NCBI RefSeq assembly: GCF_900141715.1
Contig: NZ_FQYK01000001.1
Coordinates: 496,001 to 560,000, forward strand
Length of the DNA stretch: 64,000 nucleotides
Reading direction: 5' to 3'
DNA from: Algibacter luteus
GTDB lineage: Bacteria > Bacteroidota > Bacteroidia > Flavobacteriales > Flavobacteriaceae
In this document: positions 18,305-27,481 of the stretch, piece by piece
Layout: every line of letters begins with the position of its first letter
How positions within the stretch are numbered: position 1 is the stretch's first letter
Program-made: the position numbers and the translations under genes
Notes under the pieces: generated by a model
Seen by the model: the letters and a program-made list of their open reading frames with translations, nothing else
What the model was told of the DNA's origin: nothing
Databases searched by the model: none

Positions 18305-18901
18305 TTAATTTATCAGTTCCACTTCAGCGTTTGGATTAAACAAATATAATCTACCTGTTTTAACTTCAACACACTCAAAGCGTTTTACTCGTTTCTTATT
18401 CATTTTAAACACTTTTCCGTTATTTGATAGAAAAGCATGCCCCAAAGGTACTTGGAAAATGTATGTTTTATTATTGGGTTCGTCGAATTGCTTTAAAGCT
18501 AAGGCCAATGGTGCATCTGTATCGCTAGACGCTTTTGGGTTTTTAAAATGTTTAGCCAATAAAGGCAGCAACTCATTCGGGAAAATTTCTGGATTTAAAA
18601 ACGGTAACATTAAATGCTGAAACGTGCGTTTCCATTCGATGCCATGTGGTTTTATAAATCTTCCGTACAATTTATAGGCTTCAAAATGTGCAATTTCATG
18701 AATTAAGGTAATCAAAAAACGGTATTCATTTAAATTCGAATTTACAGTAATTTGATGTTTTCCGTTAGATAAAAACCTATAATCGCCATGGCGTGTTTTT
18801 CGTTCTTTCTTAATTTTAACCATTACATGCTCCTGTTCTAAAAGATTTAAAACTAACGGAAGCGCATGGGCAGGCACATAATCTTGAAGCTGATTTTGCA
18901 T
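18305..18901 (-). CDS. SprT-like zinc metalloprotease domain protein
   Basis: A 198-residue protein with a SprT/Spartan-like domain. The zinc motif HEIAHFEAY (HExxH) is near residue 63, followed by the KPHGIEWKRTF segment containing the third-ligand histidine. Residues 140-198 form a beta-rich C-terminal portion without the four-cysteine zinc ribbon of E. coli SprT. Eukaryotic relatives repair DNA-protein crosslinks; bacterial function is unsettled. It is the first gene of the operon with manC and the DUF389 gene, an arrangement that gives no clear functional clue. Confidence 0.88.
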   Translation of the reverse strand: MQNQLQDYVPAHALPLVLNLLEQEHVMVKIKKERKTRHGDYRFLSNGKHQITVNSNLNEYRFLITLIHEIAHFEAYKLYGRFIKPHGIEWKRTFQHLMLPFLNPEIFPNELLPLLAKHFKNPKASSDTDAPLALALKQFDEPNNKTYIFQVPLGHAFLSNNGKVFKMNKKRVKRFECVEVKTGRLYLFNPNAEVELIN

Positions 18902-19044
18902 TAGCGCTAAAATACTAGATTTATTGAAAAGACCATATTAATTTAATTGACTTTGTGAGAAAAAAAATAGAATATATTTTAACTATGGATATAAAACATT
19001 AAAGTGAATTCATATCCGCATTAGTTAAAAGAGACTTCAAAAAA

Positions 19045-19680
19045 TCACAACATATCTAATAGTTCAGACATTCTCTTAAACGTTACGGAAGCTTCAGTCT
19101 GTAATTCGTTGTTAAAATCGTGCTCAGCAAATCCGTAAACATCAAACCCACCCGCTTTAGCAGCTCTGATTCCAATAAGACTATCTTCAATAACCAAACA
19201 TTCCTCAGGATTGAAACCCATTGTTTCTGCCGCCCAAAGAAAAATATCGGGTTCTGGTTTCCATTTCTGAATTGCGAAACAACTAAATATACGGTCTTCA
19301 AAGTATGGCAGTAAACCAGTAACATCTAAGTTTAATCGTATTTTATTTTCTGGTCCGCTAGAGGCAACACAGAAAGGCATTTTTAAGTTTTCAACTACCT
19401 CTTTCACCCCATTTATTGGCTGTAGCTTTTGGCGAAAGGCTTCAAATGAATTAATACGATAATCCGTTTCAAAATTAACAGGAAGTGGAACTTTAATTCG
19501 GTTAGATATATATTCAGCACAATATTGATAGGAGGTTCCTTTTAATTCTCGCAAGGTGTTTTCAAAAGTCATATTGGCTCCCAATTGGTTACCCATTTCA
19601 ACTAATACGCCAGCAGAAATAGCTTCGCTATCTACTAAAACACCATCGCAATCGAAAATTATGCATTTGTATTTACTCAT
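19045..19680 (-). CDS. HAD-IA family phosphatase
   Basis: A 211-residue haloacid-dehalogenase-type phosphatase. Motif I is FDCDGVLVDSE with nucleophile Asp10 and Asp12; motif II is CVASSGP near residue 107; motif III is the lysine in QKWKPEPDIF; motif IV is CLVIEDSLIGI. The helical cap lies between residues 16 and 90, as in beta-phosphoglucomutase-like and 6-phosphogluconate phosphatases. Exact substrate unknown, probably a sugar phosphate. It is the third gene in a minus-strand operon after the M28 peptidase and SDR genes (3-base gap). Confidence 0.92.
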   Translation of the reverse strand: MSKYKCIIFDCDGVLVDSEAISAGVLVEMGNQLGANMTFENTLRELKGTSYQYCAEYISNRIKVPLPVNFETDYRINSFEAFRQKLQPINGVKEVVENLKMPFCVASSGPENKIRLNLDVTGLLPYFEDRIFSCFAIQKWKPEPDIFLWAAETMGFNPEECLVIEDSLIGIRAAKAGGFDVYGFAEHDFNNELQTEASVTFKRMSELLDML

Positions 19681-19683
19681 ATA

Positions 19684-20370
19684 CTATGGCGTAGAATTGG
19701 AAACTTGCATCAATTTTCCGTTGTAATAGGTATTGCCATTTAATGAAAAGTCAAAAATATATTTAGCCATATCTAAGGCTGTTGTAGGCGCCTGATACCC
19801 TGGAAAAGCTTCTTCTAGCATTTCGGTTTGTACTGCCCCTAAAGCCAACACGTTAAAGGAAATTCCTGTGTCTTTGTACTCTTCAGCCCATAATTCAGTA
19901 AGCGTAATTACCGCAGCTTTACTTGAGCTATACGCCGCTAACCCGGGAAATTTCATACTGCCTTGAACACCTCCCATTGAGCTAATAGTTACCACATGGC
20001 TCTCATTTTTCATGAAAGGCAATACAACTCTTGTTAATTCGGCAACCCCAAAAACGTTGGTTTTATACACTTGCTCAAAATCTTCAATTAACGTTTGAGC
20101 AAATGGTTTGTTTAAAAGTGTACCTGCATTATTTATTAAAATATCAACATGTTTCCATTCATCTTTAATAAAATTTTCAACTTTTTTATATGCTTTAGAA
20201 TCACCCAAATCGAACGAAATCGAAGTCACATTTTCTAAGTTTAAACTTTGAATGGGCTTCTCATTCCGCGAAAGCGCTAAAACTTTACAGCCTGCTTTTG
20301 CAAATAATTGAACCAACTCAAAACCTATTCCTCTACTTGTGCCTGTTATTATAACGTGTTTTTTACTCAT
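19684..20370 (-). CDS. SDR family oxidoreductase
   Basis: A 228-residue short-chain dehydrogenase. The cofactor motif is TGTSRGIGFEL (residues 10-20), with ISFDLGD near residue 53 and NNAGTL near residue 80. The catalytic residues are Ser in ISSMGG and Tyr-x-x-x-Lys in AYSSSKAA. An arginine in LSRNEKP after the second strand suggests preference for NADPH. It overlaps the M28 peptidase gene by 8 bases and is followed at 3 bases by the HAD gene. Substrate cannot be told. Confidence 0.94.
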   Translation of the reverse strand: MSKKHVIITGTSRGIGFELVQLFAKAGCKVLALSRNEKPIQSLNLENVTSISFDLGDSKAYKKVENFIKDEWKHVDILINNAGTLLNKPFAQTLIEDFEQVYKTNVFGVAELTRVVLPFMKNESHVVTISSMGGVQGSMKFPGLAAYSSSKAAVITLTELWAEEYKDTGISFNVLALGAVQTEMLEEAFPGYQAPTTALDMAKYIFDFSLNGNTYYNGKLMQVSNSTP

Positions 20371-21394
20371 TGTTCATTTTTATTTCTTTCGAAGGTGCAT
20401 TAATCATACCTTCTAGTGCTGGAATCATTTTATTTATAAAATTGGTCATGTGATTAAAATCTATTTTTTCGGTTTCGTCATCTACATGATGGTAATACTC
20501 AAAATTAGTAAAATCGAAGGTAGAAATAGCATGTGCTGGCACTTTAAATTGTTCATAAAACGGATAATTATCCGAACGCATAAAGAGACGAAATTCTTTT
20601 GCTTTAGGAAAAAACCCTATGATTTCTGAACCCGCATATTCATTTAGAGTTTTAGCCAAATTCGATTTTTCGTAACCCGTCATATAAGCCAAAATTTCAG
20701 TTTCAGCTCTAGGCACACCTATCATTTCAAAATTAATCATGGTATGTAAGTCTATGTTTTCAGATTTTAATCGTGCTGCAAGATGTTCAGAACCTTTCAA
20801 ACCCATTTCTTCTGCGGCATATAAGGTAAACAAAACACTACGCTTATTACTTTTGGTTTTCGCAAAATATTTTGCCCATTCTAAAACCGCAACAGTGCCC
20901 GAAGCATCATCGTTTGCTCCATTGGCAATGGAATCGCCATTTACTTCCTTAGATGTTCCGATATGATCGTAATGCGCACCTAAAATCACAAATTCGTTTT
21001 TTAAGTTTGGATCGGTACCTTCTAAACATCCAACAATGTTGTAGCCAACAATATCTTTTATATTAAAGCTATCTCGATAGGTTTCAAAATAAGGTTTTAC
21101 ATTATTTTCTTTGAATACGTTTTCAATATAAATGGCAGCTTTTTCAATACCCGGTGTACCAGTTTTCCTGCCTTCCAGCGCATCTGAAGCTAAGTAGTTT
21201 AGCGACCCTTCAATACTTAATCGTGATGCTTGATTATTGGCATCGATTTTAGTTGAAGTTGACGGTGTTACCTGTTCTTTTGATGGATATGAATTAGTAC
21301 TTGCACTAGAACCATTGCTGTTTATAATGACCTCTGGAGTCTTGCAACTTAATAAAAAAGTCGATATACAAATTAATACGATAAGTTTTTTCAT
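20363..21394 (-). CDS. M28 family peptidase, lipoprotein
   Basis: A 343-residue aminopeptidase-like zinc enzyme with a lipoprotein signal (residues 1-17, LLSC-K), so it is anchored in the envelope. Residues about 20-55 are a Ser/Asn/Thr-rich tether. Zinc ligands are visible in LGAHYDHIG (His, near 142), NGANDDASG (Asp, near 160) and YAAEEMGLKGSEH (catalytic Glu pair, near 193), with MRSDNYPF and the late histidine in YYHHVDD. It heads the operon with the SDR and HAD genes. Confidence 0.93.
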   Translation of the reverse strand: MKKLIVLICISTFLLSCKTPEVIINSNGSSASTNSYPSKEQVTPSTSTKIDANNQASRLSIEGSLNYLASDALEGRKTGTPGIEKAAIYIENVFKENNVKPYFETYRDSFNIKDIVGYNIVGCLEGTDPNLKNEFVILGAHYDHIGTSKEVNGDSIANGANDDASGTVAVLEWAKYFAKTKSNKRSVLFTLYAAEEMGLKGSEHLAARLKSENIDLHTMINFEMIGVPRAETEILAYMTGYEKSNLAKTLNEYAGSEIIGFFPKAKEFRLFMRSDNYPFYEQFKVPAHAISTFDFTNFEYYHHVDDETEKIDFNHMTNFINKMIPALEGMINAPSKEIKMNNE

Positions 21395-21483
21395 TAGTTA
21401 TTCATTTAAGATTTAAAGGTAAAAAACAAAAAGGTAGCGGTAAAATAAATAGTTTTTAATTACCATTGAATTAATTAATATAC

Positions 21484-21491
21484 TATATTTG
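21484..21491 (+). promoter_or_regulatory. Probable -7 element of the TonB-linked receptor gene
   Basis: TATATTTG is a full match to TAnnTTTG. A TTG at 21466-21468 is upstream but only 15 bases away, less than the usual spacing. Transcription from here would leave a 5' leader of about 100 bases, in which I see no riboswitch fold. Confidence 0.4.
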
Positions 21492-21597
21492 AGTTAGTTA
21501 ACATTTTCTTCCTTAAAGCTATTCTAGCAACTTATTAAGATTAGAATTACATTTACTGTACTGATCTTATAAATATTCACTTTCAAATTCAATTAAA

Positions 21598-24015
21598 ATG
21601 AATTTTAAATTTATTCTTAAATTTTTCGTGTTTTTGATATCAGTAGGAGGAATTTCACAATCTAAATACACAGTAACTGGATTAATTTCAGACGATAATA
21701 GCAAAGGCATCCCTTACGTGAACGTATTATTAATAAAGGCTAGTGATTCCACCTTGATTAAAGGCACCATTTCTACAGATAAAGGCACTTATAAAATTGA
21801 AAATATACCAAGTGATAACTATCTCATTATGAGCAGTTATGTGGGTTATAAAACAACTTACTCCAATTCATTTTACTTAGATTCAGACTATAAAGTTGAA
21901 ACACTTATGCTAAGTGAAGGAGAACAACTAAATGAAGTTTTTGTTGAAGCTAGAAAGCCCTTATATCAGCAAAAAGTAGATAGAATGGTTATTAATGTAG
22001 AAAACAGTATAGTTTCGGCTGGCGGAACAGCTTTGGAAGTGCTTGAACGTTCTCCAGGTGTTAATGTGAATAGGCAAAGTAACAGTATCTCTATAGTTGG
22101 TAAAGAAGGTGTTGTTGTTATGATAAATGATAAAATAAGTTACATGCCGGCATCATCTTTAGTGCAAATGTTGGAAGGGATGAGTGCCGATAATATTTCT
22201 TCAATAGAATTGATAACAACACCTCCATCTAATTTTGATGCCGAAGGGAATGCAGGATACATAAATATTGTTTTGAAAAAACGTACCGATTTAGGTTTAA
22301 ATGGCTCATATTCTATTTCTGGTGGCTATGGGCAGGGTGTAACCAACAACAATAATTTAAATTTTAACTTCAGAAAAAAAAGTGTCAACCTCTATGGAAG
22401 CTATGGTTATTCGATTGACAACAGAGACCAAATCTTTAAAACCAGCAGACAATATGAAGACAATGGTGATTTATTGACCTCAAGCACAATTACAGACAGA
22501 GACCCAAGACAGCGAAATCACAATTTACGATTAGGATTGGATGTAAATACTTCTGATAAAACCATTATGGGTGTGTTGGTTAGTGCCTTTGATAACAGAT
22601 GGTCTATGGATGCCATAAACAATAGTATTGATACAGAAAATGGAACACCAACTTCTTATGTTATTTTAGATAATAACGAAATAAACCACCTCAAGCATTT
22701 TGGAATAAACTATAATGTGAAGCACAATTTTACAGAAAATAAGTTTTTAAGTTTCGATATTGATTATCTCAAATATAAATTTGATAATCCTACCAACTAC
22801 GAAAATTCTTTTTATGATGAAAACAATAATTTAGAAAGAACAGAGCTTTTAAGAAGTGGTAAAAAAACACCTATAAAAACTTGGGTTAGTAAGTTAGATT
22901 ATAGCAATAAGGTTAATGACAAAATAAAAATTGAAGCTGGTGTAAAAGGCACAAAATCTAATTTTGAAAACGATGTAAATGTTGATGATTTTGAAAATAA
23001 TGTTTGGGTATCAGATGCAACATTAACTAATAAAAGTGATTTAGACGAAAAAATATATGCAGCTTATAGTGCTTTAGAATACAAATTTAATGATAAAACC
23101 AGTCTTAAAGCAGGTGTTCGCTACGAACATACAGACTCAAAATTAGATACCGACACCCAGGGTACTGTAGTTGATAGAAATTACGGTATTTGGTTTCCAA
23201 GTGTATTTTTAAATAGAAAAATTAACGATTCACTAAGCCTTAATCTTTCTTACTCCAAAAGAATTACCAGACCAACGTTTAACGATTTAGCTCCTTTTGT
23301 TATCTTTTTTGATCCCAATACGTTTTTGTCTGGTAACGCATCATTACAACCCGCAATATCCAACGCTTTTAAGTTTGATGTAAATATCAAATCTTATTTT
23401 TTATCCTTTCAATATACCGTAGAAGATTCCTCTATAGCCAATTTTCAAGAACGTATAGATGAAGCAACAGGAAGATTAATTTTTGAAGCTGCTAATTTAG
23501 ATTATACCAAAACATTTGGCATTACCTTAGGAGTGCCAATAAAGTTAACGAATTGGTGGCGCACCCAAAACAACCTTACTTTTATTAAACAAAAGGTAAG
23601 AGTCTTTTACAATGATGAACCTATCGAATTAAGCTTAGGTAATTTTTCAGCAAACAGTACACATTCGTTTAAAATATCCGATAGTTTTTCGGCAGAATTA
23701 TCTGGATTTTATAATGGCCCAGGATTTTTTGGATCTGCAAAATACGATGAAGTATATGGTATTAATTTAGGGCTTCAAAAGAAGTTTAGCGATAAATGGG
23801 GAACACTTAAATTTTCAATAAGTGATATTTTAGATAGTATTGAGTTTAACGGCGGAACCGACTTGCCTGAACAAAATATAAAAACGAACAATACCTTCGA
23901 CTTTTTCAACAGAACATTTTCGTTGAGTTATTCTCGAAATTTCGGAAATACAAAACTTAAATCTTCACGTAATCGTGAAACAGGTTCAGAGGAAGAAAGA
24001 CAGAGAGTAAATTAA
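21598..24015 (+). CDS. Outer membrane beta-barrel protein, TonB-dependent receptor family
   Basis: An 805-residue outer membrane protein. Residues 1-20 are a signal peptide (VGGISQ), about 24-105 a carboxypeptidase-like regulatory domain (YTVTGLISDDNSKGIPYVNV), about 115-235 a plug domain (VLERSPGVNVNRQSNS and GVVVMINDK), and the rest a large barrel of the OMP_b-brl_3 type ending in an aromatic-rich strand near FSLSYSRNFG. A classic SusC length (about 1000) is not reached and no SusD partner follows, so polysaccharide uptake is not indicated. It stands alone between convergent genes. Substrate unknown. Confidence 0.92.
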   Translation: MNFKFILKFFVFLISVGGISQSKYTVTGLISDDNSKGIPYVNVLLIKASDSTLIKGTISTDKGTYKIENIPSDNYLIMSSYVGYKTTYSNSFYLDSDYKVETLMLSEGEQLNEVFVEARKPLYQQKVDRMVINVENSIVSAGGTALEVLERSPGVNVNRQSNSISIVGKEGVVVMINDKISYMPASSLVQMLEGMSADNISSIELITTPPSNFDAEGNAGYINIVLKKRTDLGLNGSYSISGGYGQGVTNNNNLNFNFRKKSVNLYGSYGYSIDNRDQIFKTSRQYEDNGDLLTSSTITDRDPRQRNHNLRLGLDVNTSDKTIMGVLVSAFDNRWSMDAINNSIDTENGTPTSYVILDNNEINHLKHFGINYNVKHNFTENKFLSFDIDYLKYKFDNPTNYENSFYDENNNLERTELLRSGKKTPIKTWVSKLDYSNKVNDKIKIEAGVKGTKSNFENDVNVDDFENNVWVSDATLTNKSDLDEKIYAAYSALEYKFNDKTSLKAGVRYEHTDSKLDTDTQGTVVDRNYGIWFPSVFLNRKINDSLSLNLSYSKRITRPTFNDLAPFVIFFDPNTFLSGNASLQPAISNAFKFDVNIKSYFLSFQYTVEDSSIANFQERIDEATGRLIFEAANLDYTKTFGITLGVPIKLTNWWRTQNNLTFIKQKVRVFYNDEPIELSLGNFSANSTHSFKISDSFSAELSGFYNGPGFFGSAKYDEVYGINLGLQKKFSDKWGTLKFSISDILDSIEFNGGTDLPEQNIKTNNTFDFFNRTFSLSYSRNFGNTKLKSSRNRETGSEEERQRVN

Positions 24016-24016
24016 A

Positions 24017-24048
24017 AAAACCTGCTTCAATTGTATGAAACAGGTTTT
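24017..24048. terminator. Terminator between the receptor gene and pdhC
   Basis: AAACCTG and CAGGTTT arms enclose a loop of about 16 bases containing a second short TTCA/TGAA pairing. A-rich DNA on one side and T-rich on the other allow it to act in both directions between these convergent genes. Confidence 0.6.
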
Positions 24049-24082
24049 AATATGTTGAGATTCTTGCTTCCGCATGAATTGA

Positions 24083-25717
24083 TTATACTAACATAGTAAC
24101 AGGGTTTTCAATATATCCTTTTAACGTTTGAAGGAATAAAGCTCCTGTTGCGCCATCAACCGTTCTATGATCGCATGCTAATGATAATTTCATGGTATGC
24201 CCAACTACTATCTGACCATTTTTAACCACTGGTTTTTCAACAATGTTTCCAACTGAAAGAATGGCTGAATTTGGTTGGTTAATAATTGATGTAAACGTAT
24301 CGATACCAAACATTCCTAAGTTAGACACCGTAAACGTGCTACCTTGCATTTCGTCTGGCGTTAACTTTTTGTTTTTAGCCTTTCCTGCAAGCTCTTTTAC
24401 AGCTGCACCAATTTGAGGTAAAGATTGCTCGTTAGCAAACCTTACTACAGGTACAACCAAACCATCTGGTACAGCAACAGCCACACCAATATGTACGTGA
24501 TTATTTAAACGCATTTTATCTGCAAACCACTGCGAGTTTACTTGAGGATGTTGTTTTAATGCTAAAGCACATGCTTTAACAACAATATCGTTATACGAAA
24601 TTTTGGTATCTGGTATAGAATTGAACTGCGCTCGGAATGCCATAGCATTTTCCATATCAAACTCTACGCTTAAATAATAATGAGGTGCAGAGAATTTAGA
24701 ATTTGTTAATGCCTTAGCAATCGCTTTACGCATTTGCGAATTATCTACATCATCAAAATCTTCTTGTCCAGAAGGCACAAATTTACCAACCGCAGCGGCT
24801 CCAGCTGCAGGTTCATAATTTTCTATATCGCGTTTTACGATACGCCCATTTTCTCCAGATCCTTGAACTTTCAATAAATTAATACCTTTTTCTTCGGCTA
24901 ATTTTTTAGCAAGTGGAGACACATACACACGTCCGTTTTCAGTAACTGGCGTAGGTGCAGGTTTACTCGATTTAGCAGGAGCGCTAGATGCAGCGGCTTT
25001 AGGAGTTTCCTTTTTAGCTTCTGCTTTAGGCGCTTCTTCTTTTTTAGCAGGTGCTGCTGGCGATGAGAAGTTAGCCGCTACTCCAGAAACATCTGTTCCT
25101 GCAGGACCTATTATTGCTAGAAGTGAATCTACTTTTGCAGACTCTCCTTCTTGTAATCCTATTTCTAATAAAGTACCAGATTGGAATGATTCAAATTCCA
25201 TAGTAGCCTTATCTGTTTCTATTTCAGCTAGTATATCTCCTTCATTAACCGTATCTCCAACTTTCTTTAACCAAGTGGCAACAGTACCTTCTTCCATGGT
25301 ATCGCTTAAACGTGGCATAGTCACAACTATGACGCCTTCTGGTAATTCAGCTGGTGCTGATGTTGTTTCTGGCTTAGCTGCGTCTTCTACTTTTGATTCG
25401 GCAACAGGTTTTGCCTCTTCTTTAGTTTCAGCAGCATCACTGCTTCCACCTCCACTCAAAAGCGCAGATATATCTTCACCTTCATCTCCAATGATTGCCA
25501 AAAGCTCATCTACTTTTGTAGTCTCGCCCTCTTGAACACCTATATGAAGCAATGTACCTTCATTAAATGATTCAAACTCCATTGTAGCCTTATCGGTTTC
25601 AATTTCAGCTAGAATATCACCTTCTTCAATTTTATCTCCTACTTTTTTTAACCATGCAGCAACGGTTCCTTCTTCCATCGTGTCGCTTAATCGCGGCATA
25701 TTTACTACTATCGCCAT
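24083..25717 (-). CDS. pdhC: Pyruvate dehydrogenase complex dihydrolipoamide acetyltransferase (E2)
   Basis: A 544-residue E2 chain that carries acetyl groups on lipoyl arms and forms acetyl-CoA. Two lipoyl domains are present, with lipoylated lysines Lys43 and Lys170, each in the sequence ETDKATMEFESF. Ala/Pro/Lys-rich linkers follow. The peripheral subunit-binding domain is residues about 263-300 (VSPLAKKLAEEKGINL), and the catalytic domain ends with DHRTVDG (His517, Asp521). It starts 3 bases after pdhA. E1-beta is not next to them and must be encoded elsewhere. Confidence 0.96.
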   Translation of the reverse strand: MAIVVNMPRLSDTMEEGTVAAWLKKVGDKIEEGDILAEIETDKATMEFESFNEGTLLHIGVQEGETTKVDELLAIIGDEGEDISALLSGGGSSDAAETKEEAKPVAESKVEDAAKPETTSAPAELPEGVIVVTMPRLSDTMEEGTVATWLKKVGDTVNEGDILAEIETDKATMEFESFQSGTLLEIGLQEGESAKVDSLLAIIGPAGTDVSGVAANFSSPAAPAKKEEAPKAEAKKETPKAAASSAPAKSSKPAPTPVTENGRVYVSPLAKKLAEEKGINLLKVQGSGENGRIVKRDIENYEPAAGAAAVGKFVPSGQEDFDDVDNSQMRKAIAKALTNSKFSAPHYYLSVEFDMENAMAFRAQFNSIPDTKISYNDIVVKACALALKQHPQVNSQWFADKMRLNNHVHIGVAVAVPDGLVVPVVRFANEQSLPQIGAAVKELAGKAKNKKLTPDEMQGSTFTVSNLGMFGIDTFTSIINQPNSAILSVGNIVEKPVVKNGQIVVGHTMKLSLACDHRTVDGATGALFLQTLKGYIENPVTMLV

Positions 25718-25720
25718 ATT

Positions 25721-26719
25721 TTATAATTTATGTTGAATAAATGGATAATCTTCTTGCTCATAAACCATATCGTAAAGTTGTTGCTTTTCTGGGAATGGAG
25801 ATTCTTCAGCGAATTTTTCACATTCAGCAACACGTTCTTTAACGCGCTTATCTATTACTTTAATATCCTCTTCCGAGGCATACTTCTTATCAAGAATGAT
25901 TTCTTTTACTTGAGTAATAGGGTCTATTTTCTTGTATTCTTCTACTTCAGATTTGGTTCTGTAATGCTGCGCATCACTCATTGAGTGACCTCTATAGCGA
26001 TATGTTTTTAACTCTAAGAATGTTGGTCCGCCACCAGTTCTAGCACGTGTGATTGCTTCATCAAAAGCTTCGGCAACTTTAACCGGATTCATACCATCAA
26101 CTGGTCCACAAGGCATATCGTACCCTAAACCTAGTTTCCAGATTTCAGTATGATTTGCAGTACGCTCAACAGAAGTTCCCATGGCGTAACCATTGTTTTC
26201 ACAAACAAAAACTACCGGTAAATTCCAAAGCATTGCTAAATTAAAAGTTTCATGAAGTGAACCTTGTCTTGCTGCACCATCTCCGAAACAACATAAAGTA
26301 ACACCATCTACTCCGTGATACTTATCACCAAAAGCAATTCCAGCCCCTAATGGGATTTGACCACCTACAATGCCATGTCCGCCATAAAATCTAAATTCTT
26401 TAGAAAAAATGTGCATCGAACCTCCCATACCATGGGAAGTTCCAGTTACTTTACCATACAATTCTGCCATTACACGATTTGGGTCTACACCCATTCCAAT
26501 AGGCTGAACGTGATTACGATATGCCGTAATCATCTTATCTTTAGTTAAATCCATGGCGTGTAAAGCACCGGCTAATACAGCTTCTTGACCGTTATATAAA
26601 TGAAGAAACCCTCTTACTTTTTGTTGGATATAAACGGCAGCAAGTTTGTCTTCGAACTTTCTCCAGAATAACATATCCTCATACCATTTAAGGTAAACTT
26701 CTTTTGTGATTTTTTGCAT
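25721..26719 (-). CDS. pdhA: Pyruvate dehydrogenase E1 component, alpha subunit
   Basis: A 332-residue E1-alpha chain that binds thiamine diphosphate and decarboxylates pyruvate with E1-beta. The ThDP motif is GDGAARQGSLHETFNLAMLW (near residues 151-170; GDG...N), preceded by GGHGIVGGQIPLG. The phosphorylation-loop region RYRGHSMSD near residues 247-255 is also typical. It heads a two-gene operon with pdhC. A -7 promoter box is 33 bases upstream. Confidence 0.97.
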   Translation of the reverse strand: MQKITKEVYLKWYEDMLFWRKFEDKLAAVYIQQKVRGFLHLYNGQEAVLAGALHAMDLTKDKMITAYRNHVQPIGMGVDPNRVMAELYGKVTGTSHGMGGSMHIFSKEFRFYGGHGIVGGQIPLGAGIAFGDKYHGVDGVTLCCFGDGAARQGSLHETFNLAMLWNLPVVFVCENNGYAMGTSVERTANHTEIWKLGLGYDMPCGPVDGMNPVKVAEAFDEAITRARTGGGPTFLELKTYRYRGHSMSDAQHYRTKSEVEEYKKIDPITQVKEIILDKKYASEEDIKVIDKRVKERVAECEKFAEESPFPEKQQLYDMVYEQEDYPFIQHKL

Positions 26720-26751
26720 CGAATGATATTATATTACTAATTAGCGAAATA

Positions 26752-26759
26752 CAAAAGTA
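26752..26759 (-). promoter_or_regulatory. Probable -7 element of the pdhA-pdhC operon
   Basis: On the minus strand it reads TACTTTTG, a full TAnnTTTG match, 33 bases before the pdhA start. A T-run (TTTTTT) about 18 bases upstream is in the -33 position but is not a perfect TTTG. Confidence 0.45.
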
Positions 26760-26905
26760 ACACATTGTGTTGTATTGAAAAAACCCTAATTAACGAAAGT
26801 GTAAAAAATAAAAATTCAATTAAATTATTCTTGATAGATTAACCAATTACTAATTTTTTATATCAAAAACTTACATATCTGAAAAACTACATCGTTATAA
26901 TTGCT

Positions 26906-27388
26906 CTATAATACAGATTTATCAAAAACAAAAGGTAAAAGATTAGCGAGTGAATTGGATTTAGCTACGGCTCCCGTTTCGCCCATAAAATAGATTTCTA
27001 TAGGTGTTTTCTGTTTTATTTCATATTCAGCTATTGCCTGTCTGCAAGCGCCGCATGGCGGAATAGGCTTGGTGGTTTGATTTCGTTTCGAGCCCGCTGT
27101 TATGGCAATAAGTAACATTTTTGCCTCTGGAAACTGAGACCCTGCATAATAAATGGCAGTACGTTCTGCACATAACCCTGACGGATAAGAAGCATTTTCT
27201 TGATTACTACCAGTAACAATTTGGCCATTATCTAGCAATATTGCTGTTCCTACGGTAAAATTGGAGTACGGCGCATAAGCATTAGCCCTAGCTTCTATAG
27301 CTTTTTGCATTAGTGCCTTTACTTGGTTTGATAGCTCATTTATGCTATCAAAAACATATAACGTCGATTCTATTTTTTTTTCCTTCAT
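26906..27388 (-). CDS. cdd: Cytidine deaminase
   Basis: A 160-residue zinc enzyme that deaminates cytidine and deoxycytidine for pyrimidine salvage. The active site is Cys73-Ala-Glu75 (GLCAERTAIY; Cys73 ligand and Glu75 proton shuttle) with Cys112 and Cys115 in PPCGACRQ. Length fits the tetrameric form. A TTG two codons upstream (27394) extends the frame, but the ATG at 27388 is preferred. Gaps and a terminator upstream show it is transcribed separately from porV. Confidence 0.95.
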   Translation of the reverse strand: MKEKKIESTLYVFDSINELSNQVKALMQKAIEARANAYAPYSNFTVGTAILLDNGQIVTGSNQENASYPSGLCAERTAIYYAGSQFPEAKMLLIAITAGSKRNQTTKPIPPCGACRQAIAEYEIKQKTPIEIYFMGETGAVAKSNSLANLLPFVFDKSVL

Positions 27389-27428
27389 ATTCAAATGTAA
27401 ATAATAAAGTTAAGAAAAGCCTTTAAAC

Positions 27429-27460
27429 AAAAAACTACTGCTAAATAGCAATAGTTTTTT
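27429..27460 (-). terminator. Terminator downstream of porV
   Basis: AAAAAACTA / TAGTTTTTT and TGCT / AGCA pair around a short loop, giving a long stem with a T-run on either strand. It lies 22 bases past the porV stop and separates porV from cdd. Confidence 0.7.
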
Positions 27461-27481
27461 AATACGTTTATTTAGTTGTTA

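Noticed and set aside
21395-21597. Possible cobalamin or other riboswitch upstream of the TonB-linked receptor
   Set aside because: No conserved B12-box-like sequence or stable fold can be seen by eye; only a -7 promoter box.
25275-25535. 86-codon frame antisense to pdhC
   Set aside because: It mirrors the Ala/Glu-rich linker of the E2 lipoyl region; composition only.
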